From Chryseobacterium culicis (GTDB lineage Bacteria; Bacteroidota; Bacteroidia; Flavobacteriales; Weeksellaceae), in the NCBI RefSeq assembly GCF_002979755.1, contig NZ_PCPP01000001.1:1582665-1646664 (forward strand): a DNA stretch of 64,000 nt. The letters run 5' to 3'. Below the pieces are notes generated by a model. That model did no database searches, had not been told where the DNA came from, and was given only the letters and a program-made list of their open reading frames with translations. This document shows positions 1-9,006 of the stretch, piece by piece; within the stretch, counting starts at the first letter, position 1, and each line of letters opens with the position of its first letter. The position numbers and the translations under genes are program-made.

Positions 1-741
1 TCTTCCCGCATAGTATTGAGTAACCACTTCCTCCGGCAATATACTGACTCCCAGGCCTGCTTCCACAAAGTTAATGACCCCTTCAATAGAATTCAGAACC
101 GTACTTTTATAATTAAGAATTCCCTTATGGCTCAACCAGGATTCTAATCGTTCCCTGAAAATACAGCCTTCATCAAATACCACTATTTTCAGTGGTTCAT
201 TGGCGATGAGTGTCTGCAGATTCGGGCCTTTTGAGGAAGCCAGAATCACAAGCTGTTCTTCCTTAATGCAGATTTTCTCCAGTCCTTTGGCATTCACAGG
301 GGCAGAAACAAAGGCTGCATCCAGCCTGTACTCCAAAACATCAGACAGTACTGAATCTCTGGTATCTGACTTAAACTCCAGCTCAATACCAGGGTATTTA
401 TCATCAAAAGTATTGAGGATTTCCGGAACTTTTAATGCCATTGTTGTTTCTATACAGCCTATTTTCAGGCATCCTCGGATGTTGTCACCGCTCAGAATAT
501 TGTTTTTTGCTTCTTCCACCAAATGCTGAATCTGTTTAGAATACTGCATCAGGATCATGCCTTCAGAAGTAAGCTCTACTTTTCTCGAGGTACGTGAAAA
601 AAGCTTGGTATTAAACTCATCTTCAAGACTTTTTATTCTTGCTGTAACATTCGATTGGACGGTAAACATGACAGAGGCTGCTTTTGTAAAACTTCCCGTT
701 TCTGCTACCGCTTCAAATATTTTTAAATCGTGTATGTTCAT
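1..741 (-). CDS. LysR family transcriptional regulator, C terminus cut by window edge
   Basis: The reading frame is open from the ATG at 741 to base 1, giving 247 residues with no stop, so the gene continues outside the window. The N terminus begins MNIHDLKIFEAV and contains the typical LysR winged helix-turn-helix (about residues 1-60, with GSFTKAAS and KLFSRTSRKVELT). A periplasmic-binding-like effector domain starts near residue 87 and includes DAAFVSAP and GLGVSILP. It is divergent from the hydrolase/oxidoreductase pair at 836-2815, with 94 bp between starts, the usual arrangement for a LysR regulator and its target. The effector is unknown. Family assignment is secure; the target is inferred from position. 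Confidence 0.93.
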   Translation of the reverse strand, partial: MNIHDLKIFEAVAETGSFTKAASVMFTVQSNVTARIKSLEDEFNTKLFSRTSRKVELTSEGMILMQYSKQIQHLVEEAKNNILSGDNIRGCLKIGCIETTMALKVPEILNTFDDKYPGIELEFKSDTRDSVLSDVLEYRLDAAFVSAPVNAKGLEKICIKEEQLVILASSKGPNLQTLIANEPLKIVVFDEGCIFRERLESWLSHKGILNYKSTVLNSIEGVINFVEAGLGVSILPEEVVTQYYAGR

Positions 742-743
742 TT

Positions 744-784
744 CAATTAATCATTATTAGTGATTTAAATCATTACAATTAATC
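744..784. promoter_or_regulatory. Candidate LysR operator in the divergent intergenic region
   Basis: A perfect 12-bp palindrome TGATTTAAATCA (761-772) is flanked by two direct copies of CAATTAATC (744-752 and 776-784) whose starts are 32 bp, about three helical turns, apart. The site lies between the divergent LysR and hydrolase starts. Operator function is inferred. Confidence 0.4.
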
Positions 785-817
785 GTTTTTAATAATCAAA
801 TATCCGTATTAATTTTG
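785..817 (+). promoter_or_regulatory. Bacteroidetes-type promoter of the hydrolase operon
   Basis: The element TAATTTTG at 810-817 matches the TAnnTTTG -7 consensus exactly. A T-rich stretch near 785-790 stands where the -33 element is expected. The start codon follows at 836. Confidence 0.5.
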
Positions 818-835
818 AACTATCAAAAAAAATAA

Positions 836-1813
836 ATGAAAATAATTTCAAGACAATTCATTGCAGGTTTATCTGTTGCCTTATTCACAGGTACGATGAC
901 CATGGCACAATCCAATCAAAAATTACATGTAAACAATCACATTATGGAAAACTATCCTATTCATTATCGCAACATCAAAGTAAATGATCTTAACCTGTTT
1001 TACAGAGAGGCCGGCCCAGCCGATGCTCCCACGATCCTTCTTCTCCACGGATATCCTACCTCATCTCATATGTTCAGAAATCTGATCCCGATTTTGAGCA
1101 AAAAATACCATGTAATCGCTCCGGATCTTCCGGGATTCGGTTATTCTGATGCTCCGGATCATAACAGGTTCTCTTATACATTCGACAATCTTGCAGGAAC
1201 GGTACAGGCTTTTGTAGACAAGCTGGAGATGAAACGTTTTGCCGTTTATATCTTTGATTACGGAGCTCCGGTAGGTTTGCGTCTGGCAATGAATAATCCT
1301 GAGAAAATTACGGGTATCGTTTCACAAAACGGAAATGCGTATGAAGAAGGTTTAAGCGATCAATGGAATCCGATCCAGAAATACTGGAAAGATCCTTCAC
1401 AAGCTAACCGTCTTGCCTTAAGAAACTTTGTGTCTGAAGAAGTTACTTTGTTTCAGTATCAACATGGTGTTTCTGATCCTTCATTAATTGCCCCGGAAGC
1501 GTATACCCTCGATCAGAAATCCCTTGACAGGCCAGGCAATATAGAGATACAGCTGGATTTGGTAAAAGATTACAGAACCAATGTGGCTTTATATCCCAAA
1601 TTCCATGAATATTTCAGAAAATATCAGCCAAAATTATTATTGGTGTGGGGAAACAAAGATCCTTATTTTCTTCCTGCCGGAGCTGAAGCCTATAAAAAAG
1701 ATGTACCGGATGCAAAATTAAAGTTTTATGATACAGGACATTTTGCACTGGAAACACATGCAGCAGAAATAGGTGTTGAAATCTTTGAATTTATGCGAAC
1801 ATTACCCCGATAA
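836..1813 (+). CDS. Secreted alpha/beta hydrolase of the haloalkane dehalogenase/epoxide hydrolase type
   Basis: This 325-residue protein begins with a Sec signal peptide of about 24 residues ending TMAQ. The alpha/beta-hydrolase features are the oxyanion HGYP at 71-74, DLPGFGYSDAP near 97, and a nucleophile elbow reading VYIFDYGAP, so the nucleophile is Asp141 rather than Ser. D285 in WGNKDPYF is a candidate acid residue, and His302 in DTGHFALETH is the catalytic histidine. An Asp nucleophile is typical of haloalkane dehalogenases and epoxide hydrolases; which reaction occurs cannot be decided here. It is followed 39 bp later by an MDR oxidoreductase on the same strand and is divergent from a LysR gene. 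The signal peptide suggests a periplasmic location. Confidence 0.88.
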   Translation: MKIISRQFIAGLSVALFTGTMTMAQSNQKLHVNNHIMENYPIHYRNIKVNDLNLFYREAGPADAPTILLLHGYPTSSHMFRNLIPILSKKYHVIAPDLPGFGYSDAPDHNRFSYTFDNLAGTVQAFVDKLEMKRFAVYIFDYGAPVGLRLAMNNPEKITGIVSQNGNAYEEGLSDQWNPIQKYWKDPSQANRLALRNFVSEEVTLFQYQHGVSDPSLIAPEAYTLDQKSLDRPGNIEIQLDLVKDYRTNVALYPKFHEYFRKYQPKLLLVWGNKDPYFLPAGAEAYKKDVPDAKLKFYDTGHFALETHAAEIGVEIFEFMRTLPR

Positions 1814-1852
1814 ATCTATAATCAGAAAAAAGAATAAGAGAAATATCTCACT

Positions 1853-2815
1853 ATGAAAACAATTCTCATTACAAAGTATGGCGGACCGGAAGTTCTGCAG
1901 CTTACAGAAATGCCTGATCCTGTAATAAAAGATCCGTCTCAGGTACTGGTAAAAGTAAGAGCAACCTCTATTAACCCGCTGGATTACCAGATCAGAAGAG
2001 GTGATTATGCATCACTTTTCGATCTGCCTATCATAACAGGTCATGATATTGCCGGTGATATTATAGCGGTAGGTGAATCCGTTAAAAAATGGAAACCTGG
2101 TGATAAGGTATATTATTCTCCCCGTTTTGGAAGTTCGGGCAGCTATTCCGAGTATCATCTTACCGATGAGTCTTCATTATCCAGAATGCCAGATACTATC
2201 AGCTATGAGGAAGCTGCTTCTATTCCCCTTATTGGAGGAACAGTTTGGGAAATGCTTGTGGTAAGGGCTCAACTGAAAAAGGGAGACCGTATTCTTATCC
2301 TTGGCGGTGCGGGAGGTGTGGGAACATTGGCCATACAGGTTGCTAAATCATTGGGTGCTTTTGTGTATACCACAGGGCAAAGTATTTTACATGAAAAACT
2401 AAAAAATCTTGGAGCTGATGTTGTGATCGATCATCATAAGGAAAACTATATTGAGGAAATCAAAACATATACAAATGGAAAGGGTGTTGATGTAATCATT
2501 GACACTGTGGGAGGAACTACCCTTTCAGACAGTCCGCTTGCATTAGCAGATTATGGTTCTGTTGTAACACTCGTTGATATTCCACAGCCTCAAAACCTCA
2601 TCAATGCCTGGGAAAAGAATGCGACTTATCATTTTGTTTTTACCCGACAAAGCAGGGATGAACTTCACCATATCACTGACTTAATTGAAACCGGGCATGT
2701 AAAACCTGTTATAGACAGTATATATCCACTTGAAGATGTTCAAAAAGCTCATCAGAGAATTGAGGATTCGAAAAGAGACAGGCCTCTGCTGGGTAAAATT
2801 GTATTGTCTATGTAA
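1853..2815 (+). CDS. Zinc-independent MDR oxidoreductase (quinone oxidoreductase-like)
   Basis: The 320-residue protein has the medium-chain dehydrogenase layout: a GroES-like N-terminal half with GHDIAGDIIAVG around residues 63-74, then a Rossmann fold whose nucleotide-binding loop reads GGAGGVG at 151-157. The structural and catalytic zinc cysteines of alcohol dehydrogenases are absent, which points to the NADPH:quinone oxidoreductase/enoyl reductase branch. It has no signal peptide and is probably cytoplasmic. It lies 39 bp after the secreted hydrolase and is probably co-transcribed with it and controlled by the divergent LysR protein. The substrate is not identifiable. Confidence 0.9.
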   Translation: MKTILITKYGGPEVLQLTEMPDPVIKDPSQVLVKVRATSINPLDYQIRRGDYASLFDLPIITGHDIAGDIIAVGESVKKWKPGDKVYYSPRFGSSGSYSEYHLTDESSLSRMPDTISYEEAASIPLIGGTVWEMLVVRAQLKKGDRILILGGAGGVGTLAIQVAKSLGAFVYTTGQSILHEKLKNLGADVVIDHHKENYIEEIKTYTNGKGVDVIIDTVGGTTLSDSPLALADYGSVVTLVDIPQPQNLINAWEKNATYHFVFTRQSRDELHHITDLIETGHVKPVIDSIYPLEDVQKAHQRIEDSKRDRPLLGKIVLSM

Positions 2816-2838
2816 TTTTTCTGAAATAAATTAACAAA

Positions 2839-2877
2839 AAACTTCCGGCAAATATCTTCGATATTTGCCGGAAGTTT
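2839..2877. terminator. Long perfect hairpin after the hydrolase/MDR pair
   Basis: The arms AAACTTCCGGCAAATAT and ATATTTGCCGGAAGTTT are perfectly complementary over 17 bp around a CTTCG loop, 23 bp after the stop codon. It ends in TTTG rather than a long T run. It is probably a terminator or mRNA 3' stabilising hairpin. Confidence 0.7.
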
Positions 2878-3016
2878 GAATAAATTACTGTACCAGAAAT
2901 CAGGATATTTCGAATATGACAAATCTAATTTTAGAAAAGAAGCCTCCTTTTATTATTCTGTTAAATCATTATATTTGAAAGAAACATCATAAAACCTGTT
3001 TTCTTGGAATTACAAT

Positions 3017-4213
3017 ATGGAAAAGAAGCTGGCGCTAGAACATTTAAAGCTTATAACATTAAATAGTCAGGGATTACTACAAAGCACACCGTTCGGAACT
3101 GGAAAAACTGCAGTTTTGAATGCTGTGGAACATCTCGGATATATACAGATTGATACTTTATCGATGGTGGAACGAGCCCATCATCATACGCTTTGGACGA
3201 GAATCCCCGATTTTCAGACAGATTATCTGGAAGAACTGGTGGAAGATCGTAAAGTATTTGAATATTGGTTCCATGCTGCTTCCTATCTTCCCATGCAGGA
3301 TTTCCGGTATGTTTTGCCTCAAATGCTCACGATCAAAAGAGGAGAATCCCGTTACTACAACGCAGATCCTAAAGTGATGGAATATGTCATAGACACCATC
3401 CGCAATGAAGGACCTAAAAGGGCCAGAGATTTTGAAAATGAAAGCCATAAAGCCGGAAGCTGGTGGAATTGGAAGCCTGCCAAATTAGCGCTGGAAAGAC
3501 TTTTCATGCAGGGAGATCTGATGATCAGCGGACGTTCCGGAATGCAGAAAACGTATGATCTCGCTGAAAGGGTTTTGCCTTCTTTCATTGATACCACGGA
3601 ACCTACTCCACTTGAGTTTGCAGAATATCTGGTAAAAACAAATCTGCGTGCCTATGGATTGACGACGGTAAAGCAGATTACCCATCTTCGGAAAGGAAAC
3701 GACTTAAAAAAGAATGTCAATACCATTTTGAAAACTATGCTGGATAAAGGGGAAATATCTCAGGTTAAAATAGAAGGACTCTCTTCTGCTTTTATTCGGA
3801 ATGATGTTTTTGAAAAGACATTTGATCTGAAAGATTCCAATATACATCTGCTGTCTCCGTTTGACAATTCTATTATCCATCGGGATAGAATCAGGCAGAT
3901 TTTTGATTTTGATTTCCGGCTGGAATGCTATACGCCAAAAGAAAAAAGACAATACGGTTATTTCTGTCTGCCCATTCTGTATGGCGACCAGTTCATCGGA
4001 AGGGTTGACTGCAAAGCTCATAGGAAAGAAAAAAAACTGGAAATCATTCATTTACATATTGAAAACAATACTTTAGATATTGAATTATGGCTAAAACCTT
4101 TCGCAGAAACTATAAAACGTTTTGCTGTTTTCAATGGCTGTGAATCTTTGACTTTGACAAAAGTAAGTCCATCAAAACTGAACACTTCCGTGAAAAAAAA
4201 TTGTCCGGATTAA
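3017..4213 (+). CDS. YcaQ/AlkZ-like winged-helix DNA glycosylase
   Basis: The 398-residue protein belongs to the HTH_42 (formerly DUF1006) family, whose characterised members AlkZ and E. coli YcaQ/AlkX remove alkylated bases and unhook interstrand crosslinks. The signature is clear: GYIQIDTLSMVERAHHHTLW around residues 41-60, giving a Q44-I-D46 motif. QxD is the YcaQ-type version of the catalytic motif, while AlkZ has QxQ. The middle region carries winged-helix features (WWNWKPAKLALERLF), and the C terminus has SPFDNSIIHRDR. There is no signal peptide. The gene is monocistronic and ends in a terminator shared with the convergent deaminase gene. Activity is inferred from family. Confidence 0.88.
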   Translation: MEKKLALEHLKLITLNSQGLLQSTPFGTGKTAVLNAVEHLGYIQIDTLSMVERAHHHTLWTRIPDFQTDYLEELVEDRKVFEYWFHAASYLPMQDFRYVLPQMLTIKRGESRYYNADPKVMEYVIDTIRNEGPKRARDFENESHKAGSWWNWKPAKLALERLFMQGDLMISGRSGMQKTYDLAERVLPSFIDTTEPTPLEFAEYLVKTNLRAYGLTTVKQITHLRKGNDLKKNVNTILKTMLDKGEISQVKIEGLSSAFIRNDVFEKTFDLKDSNIHLLSPFDNSIIHRDRIRQIFDFDFRLECYTPKEKRQYGYFCLPILYGDQFIGRVDCKAHRKEKKLEIIHLHIENNTLDIELWLKPFAETIKRFAVFNGCESLTLTKVSPSKLNTSVKKNCPD

Positions 4214-4260
4214 AGTTTAAAAAGTAATAGCTGTTTATCTGAATGTTTCTATTAAAAGAC

Positions 4261-4296
4261 AAATCGCATTATTGAGCTCAATAATGCGATTTTATT
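4261..4296. terminator. Bidirectional terminator between convergent genes
   Basis: The arms AAATCGCATTATT and AATAATGCGATTT surround the loop GAGCTC (4261-4292), with T-rich sequence on the plus side. It separates the YcaQ-like gene from the convergent adenosine deaminase gene. Confidence 0.85.
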
Positions 4297-4315
4297 TTTA
4301 TCAGGATGATCCCGA

Positions 4316-5824
4316 TTAGTTTAATTTCTGATTTGTTTTCTGAACAAAATCATCCCATTGCTGGTTCAGGTAAGTGAGTGCTTTCTTTTTCTCACCGTCA
4401 TTCATCGAAGAATAATTAATAGAATTGAAAACCAGTTTCTTCAAGGCTTTTAAATCCAGATCCCAATACACCTGCGTTACCCAGAAATCATAGCTGAGCC
4501 CTGTATATCCATAGACGGAAGGATCATCACTGCTGATGGAGCATTGTATTCCATTGCTCAATAAAACCCTTGCAGGATGGTTTCTCAGGTCACTTACATA
4601 TCCTAAGATCTGATTACTGATCGGGCTTACTTCCACCAGTTTATTCTGTTTTCTGATTTGTTCCATTGTTTTGGGGAAATAAATCAGATTCAATCCGTGC
4701 CCAATTCTTTTATTGTTTAACAGCGCTACATCCAGGACATTTTTATTCAGGATAGAGCTGCTTTCTCCGGCATGAAGGTAGAGAGGAAGCTCTACTCCAT
4801 ACTTTTTATTAAGTTCATCCAGTTTTGTCCAGCTTTTCTCAAAAAAACTGATGTTATGCCCTGCCGCTTCATCTGCCACAAGATCAAATCCTGAGATCAT
4901 ATCCGGAAATTCTTTCTTCAGTTCAAATGCTGTTTCCAGTTGTTTTCCAATACTTTCATTATCTAAGAATTTAAAACTTGAATAGATCAGTTTAAGGGTG
5001 AACTGCGGATCTGACTGGTGTATTTCTTTAAGAATATCCTTCAGATCTGTGATGGAAGTTTTCAAAGGATATTTCCCATGCTGAAAATCATAAAGTTCAT
5101 CAAAGATATACCTGATTTCTACGTGCTGTACTTTATCTTTTATCAGATCTTTAAATCCTTTCAGATAATATTCTTTAAAGAAAGGACGATACGGAAGCAG
5201 CAGACTGATCCTCTTAAAACGTTTTTCAAATTCAATCCAATAATCTGTATAAGAGCAAAGATTGTCGCGTTTCAGTGTGAGAAGATCCTGGAGTTCCTTT
5301 TCAAAATCAGGAGTTGAGGTTAGTTTTTTATCAAGACTTACAAATCCGTTCGGAACTTTTCCTTTTTCAAAAAAAGCCAGCTGTCCGAAAATGAACTGAT
5401 CATTATCTTTCTGATCATACACATAACATTCCTGATATTTTCTGGCAGTCGAAATGATCCATTTCACATCTGTTATTCCTCCACTGTGGGTATGCAGCAA
5501 ACCTCCTTTCGGCATAGTCTGAAGGAGTTCAAACAATTTGCTGCTTTCGATTAATGGCTTAATTTCATTAAAAGAACTGTTATATAAAGATATTTTTTTC
5601 TTTTCCGTATCACTGAGAAACTGTTTGCGGACCTGGAATATTTTCTTATCCAAAGCCATTTCCGTATCCGACAATTTTATATCAGCATCAAAGGCCATTG
5701 CCTCATTTTCCTTCTCAGACGATGCCCATTTCTGTTGATAGACAGATTTTTCCGTCACTTTGGTTTGTCCCCAAAATAGAGGTGAGCCTAAAAGTGATAT
5801 ATAAATAAGGTATTTTTTCATCAT
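4316..5824 (-). CDS. Secreted adenosine deaminase family protein (ADA2/ADGF-like)
   Basis: The 502-residue protein has an N-terminal signal peptide (residues 1-20, ending FWGQ) and about 80 residues before the catalytic barrel. Metal-binding and catalytic motifs of the adenosine deaminase superfamily are all present: HTH at 111-113 within MPKGGLLHTHSGG, YLHAGE with His351 and Glu354, RIGHG with His376, and SSDDPS with Asp433-Asp434. The long N-terminal region and the MPKGGLLHTHSGG form resemble the extracellular ADA2/ADGF branch rather than cytosolic Add. It probably deaminates adenosine-type nucleosides in the periplasm or outside the cell. It stands alone between a convergent neighbour and the AraC gene. 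Substrate is inferred. Confidence 0.9.
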   Translation of the reverse strand: MMKKYLIYISLLGSPLFWGQTKVTEKSVYQQKWASSEKENEAMAFDADIKLSDTEMALDKKIFQVRKQFLSDTEKKKISLYNSSFNEIKPLIESSKLFELLQTMPKGGLLHTHSGGITDVKWIISTARKYQECYVYDQKDNDQFIFGQLAFFEKGKVPNGFVSLDKKLTSTPDFEKELQDLLTLKRDNLCSYTDYWIEFEKRFKRISLLLPYRPFFKEYYLKGFKDLIKDKVQHVEIRYIFDELYDFQHGKYPLKTSITDLKDILKEIHQSDPQFTLKLIYSSFKFLDNESIGKQLETAFELKKEFPDMISGFDLVADEAAGHNISFFEKSWTKLDELNKKYGVELPLYLHAGESSSILNKNVLDVALLNNKRIGHGLNLIYFPKTMEQIRKQNKLVEVSPISNQILGYVSDLRNHPARVLLSNGIQCSISSDDPSVYGYTGLSYDFWVTQVYWDLDLKALKKLVFNSINYSSMNDGEKKKALTYLNQQWDDFVQKTNQKLN

Positions 5825-6079
5825 AATAAATATTGGAGGAGTTTTTTGTACTATCGGTTACATTTTAACCGTTAAAAGTAGCTTTTTACAGCAAAAATTG
5901 TGCAAAATAAAGCTATTTCAAAAATAATATTAATTTTATTAAAATCCTCAGGTAATTATTATGCTTTAATTGTTTTCTGATCGGCCTCACTTACAGGTTC
6001 TGAGGTGTGTCAATTGTGACGGAACATTTTTAAGGACAACATTCAATCATGAGGAACAAAGAAACCATTTCCGAATTCT

Positions 6080-7000
6080 TTACTGAAAAGAAGTTCTGAA
6101 CTCCAATGGAGAAAGACGGGTTTTATTTTTAAACAATTTGGTAAAAGACTGTGGATGTTCAAAACCAAGCTCATAAGCAATCTCACTTACTGATAAATCT
6201 GTGGTAGAAAGCTTTTCTTTTGCTTTTTCAATCAGTTTATCATGAATAAACTGCTGGGTACTCTGACCGGTAAGCCTTCTTAACATACGACTTAAATAAT
6301 TGGGAGAAATTCCAAGATGATCTGCAACAAACTGTACGGTAGGTAATCTTTTTGACACAAGATCACTATCATTGAAATAATCATCCAGCATAACTTCTAA
6401 ACGATTAAGAATGGTATGGTTGGTTATTTTTCTGGTGATAAACTGCCGTTCGTAGAACCTTTCGGAATAATTGAGCAATGTTTCAATGTGTGAAATGATA
6501 ATATTCTGACTGAATTTATCAATCACAGAATGATACTCCTGCTCAATATTTTCTATAATTCCATTGATGGTAGGCTCTTCTTTTTTCGAAAGAAATAAAG
6601 CTTCATTCACTGAATAATCAAAAAAATCATACTGCTTTATGGTTTTGGCAAGTGAAGTATGCCATAGAAAATCAGGGTGAATCAACAGCATCCAGCCGGA
6701 TTGCTTTTCCTTCGGACCGGAATCCGCTTCAATCCTGAAAACCTGGTTGGGAGAAATAAAAAACAGGGTTCCTTCATCAAAATCATATTCCTGCTGGCCA
6801 TATTTCAGCTTGCCATTCATTCCTATTTTTAAAGAAATCTGGTAAAAACCCAGCATCCAATTGACTTCACCAATGTCTGCAGGTCGCTTTACATCTTTAT
6901 AATCGATGACACTGATCAATGGATGTTCAGGAGGATTCAACCCTCTTGAACGGTGAAATTCCGTAATGGTTTTTATTCTTTTTATTGCCCGCTGTTCCAT
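6080..7000 (-). CDS. AraC family transcriptional regulator
   Basis: This 306-residue protein has a cupin-like N-terminal sensing region (about 40-190) and a C-terminal double helix-turn-helix (about 205-305). The latter contains VADHLGISPNYLSRMLRR, the second helix VSEIAYELGFEHPQSFTKLFK and the conserved SPLEFR end. The NmrA-like gene lies upstream on the same strand, separated by a pair of dispersed repeats (7049-7330), so co-transcription is doubtful. No ligand can be named. The N-terminal EGTLFFISPNQVFRIEA is characteristic of small-molecule-sensing AraC proteins in Bacteroidetes. Confidence 0.92.
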   Translation of the reverse strand: MEQRAIKRIKTITEFHRSRGLNPPEHPLISVIDYKDVKRPADIGEVNWMLGFYQISLKIGMNGKLKYGQQEYDFDEGTLFFISPNQVFRIEADSGPKEKQSGWMLLIHPDFLWHTSLAKTIKQYDFFDYSVNEALFLSKKEEPTINGIIENIEQEYHSVIDKFSQNIIISHIETLLNYSERFYERQFITRKITNHTILNRLEVMLDDYFNDSDLVSKRLPTVQFVADHLGISPNYLSRMLRRLTGQSTQQFIHDKLIEKAKEKLSTTDLSVSEIAYELGFEHPQSFTKLFKNKTRLSPLEFRTSFQ

Positions 7001-7048
7001 ATCTATAAAATTACAAATTGTTTTTTCAGTAAACTTTTGTTGTAGAGG

Positions 7049-7187
7049 TTTTTCGCACAGATGACACAGATTTTCACAAATATTTACGTTAATACTATTA
7101 TTTTCAAAACTTATTTGGACTTCTCTACGTCAAAATTGTCTCTTTATTTTAATTAAATATTTACTTCTTTTGTGACTTTTGTGGTTT
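7049..7187. repeat. Dispersed intergenic repeat, family R1, copy 1 (diverged)
   Basis: The copy begins TTTTTCGCACAGATGACACA and ends TTTTGTGACTTTTGTGGTTT. Its two ends form an imperfect inverted repeat (CACAGAT...CAC against GTGACTTTTGTGG). It sits directly beside a second copy at 7191-7330. It contains no gene and fills most of the 336-bp gap between the AraC and NmrA-like genes. Confidence 0.65.
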
Positions 7188-7190
7188 ATT

Positions 7191-7330
7191 TTTCCCACAG
7201 ATTGCACAGATTTTCACAGATGCTTGTGGTTAAAGCAGTGCGTTATTTTATTCTTAAGTGTACTTTTCAGCGTAAGAATATGCTCTTCGTCTTACTAAAA
7301 TGCTTAAAAACTTTTGTGACTTTTGTGGTT
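7191..7330. repeat. Dispersed intergenic repeat, family R1, copy 2
   Basis: It begins TTTCCCACAGATTGCACAG and ends TTTTGTGACTTTTGTGGTT. The interior (GTGTACTTTTCAGCGTAAG, then ATATGCTCTT) aligns with the copy at 40393-40558. It ends seven bases before the stop codon of the NmrA-like gene. Confidence 0.7.
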
Positions 7331-7336
7331 CACTAT

Positions 7337-8248
7337 TTACACTTCATCATTTTGATAGACCTCAGCAAATTCCTTTGCAAAGTCGGCCAGTTTTACTTTT
7401 CCCAAAACAGGCTGATGCTCATCATAATCTTCATACAGAATCCCGCTTCCCTGAGCGACCTGAGTTTCTACAAAACCTCTAGCCACCTGCTCATTAAAGC
7501 CGATATCAAGCCAGTTTTTCAATAATTCCTGGTCTGAGATCACCTTCCACTGAAGATCCGGCTTACCAATTGAATTCCCCAAAGCTTTCGCAATTTCATT
7601 AGGAGAAACCTCATCACTTGCTACGTAACGAACTGTTCTTCCTTCAAATGGTTTTTCAGTTTCTTCTGCAATAACAGCCGCAATATCCAATGGAGAAACC
7701 CACGGTTCTTTCTGATCTCCTCCCCAATTGGAAATAATAACTCCTTTGTTTTTAATCGTACTGATGAATGAAAACATATTGAAATAAATGCCTACCGGAC
7801 GAATAAATTTGATGGTAACTTCATCCGGAAGCTGCTTCAGAATATTTTCTACATGATGATGAAACACAATAATCCCCGTCCCTTTGTCCGTATGAGCTCC
7901 AATACTGCTGAGATGGATAATTTTCTTCACTCCAGAGCGCTCCACAGCTGTTTTGTAATGGTGACCAATTTCGCAGATCTTTCCAATAAAATCAACATCT
8001 TTATCAAAAAAATCTCCTGCTGCTTCCATGGTTTCCATTAAATAAACAATATCTGCCCCTGTAAATGCATCCGTGAGAAAATCAGGATCAAACATACTGC
8101 CTATCGCCGCTTTTGCTCCCAATGCTTCTATAGCTGACATTCTTTCTATAGTACTGCTTATCACTGTTACTGAGTGTCCTTTCTGTATAAGCTCTTCTGT
8201 AAGGGGTTTTCCGATGTTCCCGATGGAACCTGTTAAAACAATATTCAT
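7337..8248 (-). CDS. NmrA-like NAD(P)-binding protein (atypical SDR)
   Basis: The 303-residue protein starts MNIVLTGSIGNIGKPL, an NAD(P)-binding Rossmann motif (G7-S-I-G10-N-I-G13) of the atypical short-chain dehydrogenase/NmrA type. HLSSIGAH and FIRPVGIYFN lie in the middle, and there is no canonical catalytic YxxxK. Such proteins act as redox-sensing regulators or NADPH-dependent reductases. It is cytoplasmic, with no signal peptide. Its 3' end abuts repeat copy 2. Upstream are 193 bp without a gene before the divergent 8442 gene. Function beyond the family is unknown. Confidence 0.87.
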   Translation of the reverse strand: MNIVLTGSIGNIGKPLTEELIQKGHSVTVISSTIERMSAIEALGAKAAIGSMFDPDFLTDAFTGADIVYLMETMEAAGDFFDKDVDFIGKICEIGHHYKTAVERSGVKKIIHLSSIGAHTDKGTGIIVFHHHVENILKQLPDEVTIKFIRPVGIYFNMFSFISTIKNKGVIISNWGGDQKEPWVSPLDIAAVIAEETEKPFEGRTVRYVASDEVSPNEIAKALGNSIGKPDLQWKVISDQELLKNWLDIGFNEQVARGFVETQVAQGSGILYEDYDEHQPVLGKVKLADFAKEFAEVYQNDEV

Positions 8249-8402
8249 TTCTATAATTTTTTGTTAGAGCAAAATTCTGAAATACCTGTAAAGAAGACTT
8301 CACCGGATCTATCTTCTTCTTAGCCAAAAAAGGAAACTTAATGAATAGATGTATTTTTTCGGTAAACAGAACGCTTTTTAACACTTTTTTAATCTATAAC
8401 GG

Positions 8403-8433
8403 TTGCACCTATTTTGAACTTTACCTACCTTTG
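8403..8433 (+). promoter_or_regulatory. Bacteroidetes promoter upstream of the RND region
   Basis: TTG at 8403-8405, a 20-bp spacer and TACCTTTG at 8426-8433 fit the -33/-7 consensus well. The predicted start of transcription, about 8437, is only some five bases before the ATG at 8442. Confidence 0.6.
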
Positions 8434-8441
8434 CCCCTGGG

Positions 8442-8900
8442 ATGCGGAAAAGATTTCATCAATATTTGTACAGCTTGTTATTTGCATTGCTTACCGTTTT
8501 AGGTTGGTACTATGGGCAAATCCAGCAGTATATTTCAACAGATATTTCTTCCGAACTTCATTTTACCACTGATCTTATTGTTCATCAGAACAAAAGCTTC
8601 AAAGCACCTTTTGCTTTTCTTAAAAATCATGAGGCTAATGATGCTTACAATGTCAGCCATCCCCGTTACAACAAAATCAGAGCTAATCTTTCTGAAAACG
8701 ACAACGAAAATGACGACAATGTAGAAACATCCGGTTCTACTGAGCTTCTCGCTCTTTTCAAAGATGGTTTCTGGCATCTGATCTCAGGTTTTGTTACTAC
8801 ATTTCACGACAGACAAATCGCTGTTTCACTTGCTCAATCCGAACACTTAAAGCCTTTAGATGATGATCTGTACATCCAGTACAGGGTCATCAGACTGTGA
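8442..8900 (+). CDS. Small membrane-anchored protein of unknown function, upstream of RND efflux genes
   Basis: I do not recognise a family for this 152-residue protein. A hydrophobic segment at about residues 8-24 (YLYSLLFALLTVLGWYYG) is either an uncleaved anchor or a signal peptide. The rest is hydrophilic, with an acidic stretch SENDNENDDN around residue 84. It has a well-formed promoter and lies 106 bp upstream of the membrane fusion protein gene on the same strand, so it could be the first gene of the efflux operon. It is probably periplasmic. Coding status is supported by the promoter, the position and a sensible N terminus. Confidence 0.7.
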   Translation: MRKRFHQYLYSLLFALLTVLGWYYGQIQQYISTDISSELHFTTDLIVHQNKSFKAPFAFLKNHEANDAYNVSHPRYNKIRANLSENDNENDDNVETSGSTELLALFKDGFWHLISGFVTTFHDRQIAVSLAQSEHLKPLDDDLYIQYRVIRL

Positions 8901-9006
8901 TTTTATAATAATTTTTTTCGAAAACCTTATATGCTTTCAAATCCTAATTTGAGAGCAGGTAATTCTATTTTTTCAATTATAAATTATTATAAAAACAAAA
9001 TTTATC

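Noticed and set aside
200..760. Two plus-strand frames in the first kilobase
   Set aside because: They are antisense to the LysR gene, whose full minus-strand frame carries unmistakable LysR motifs.
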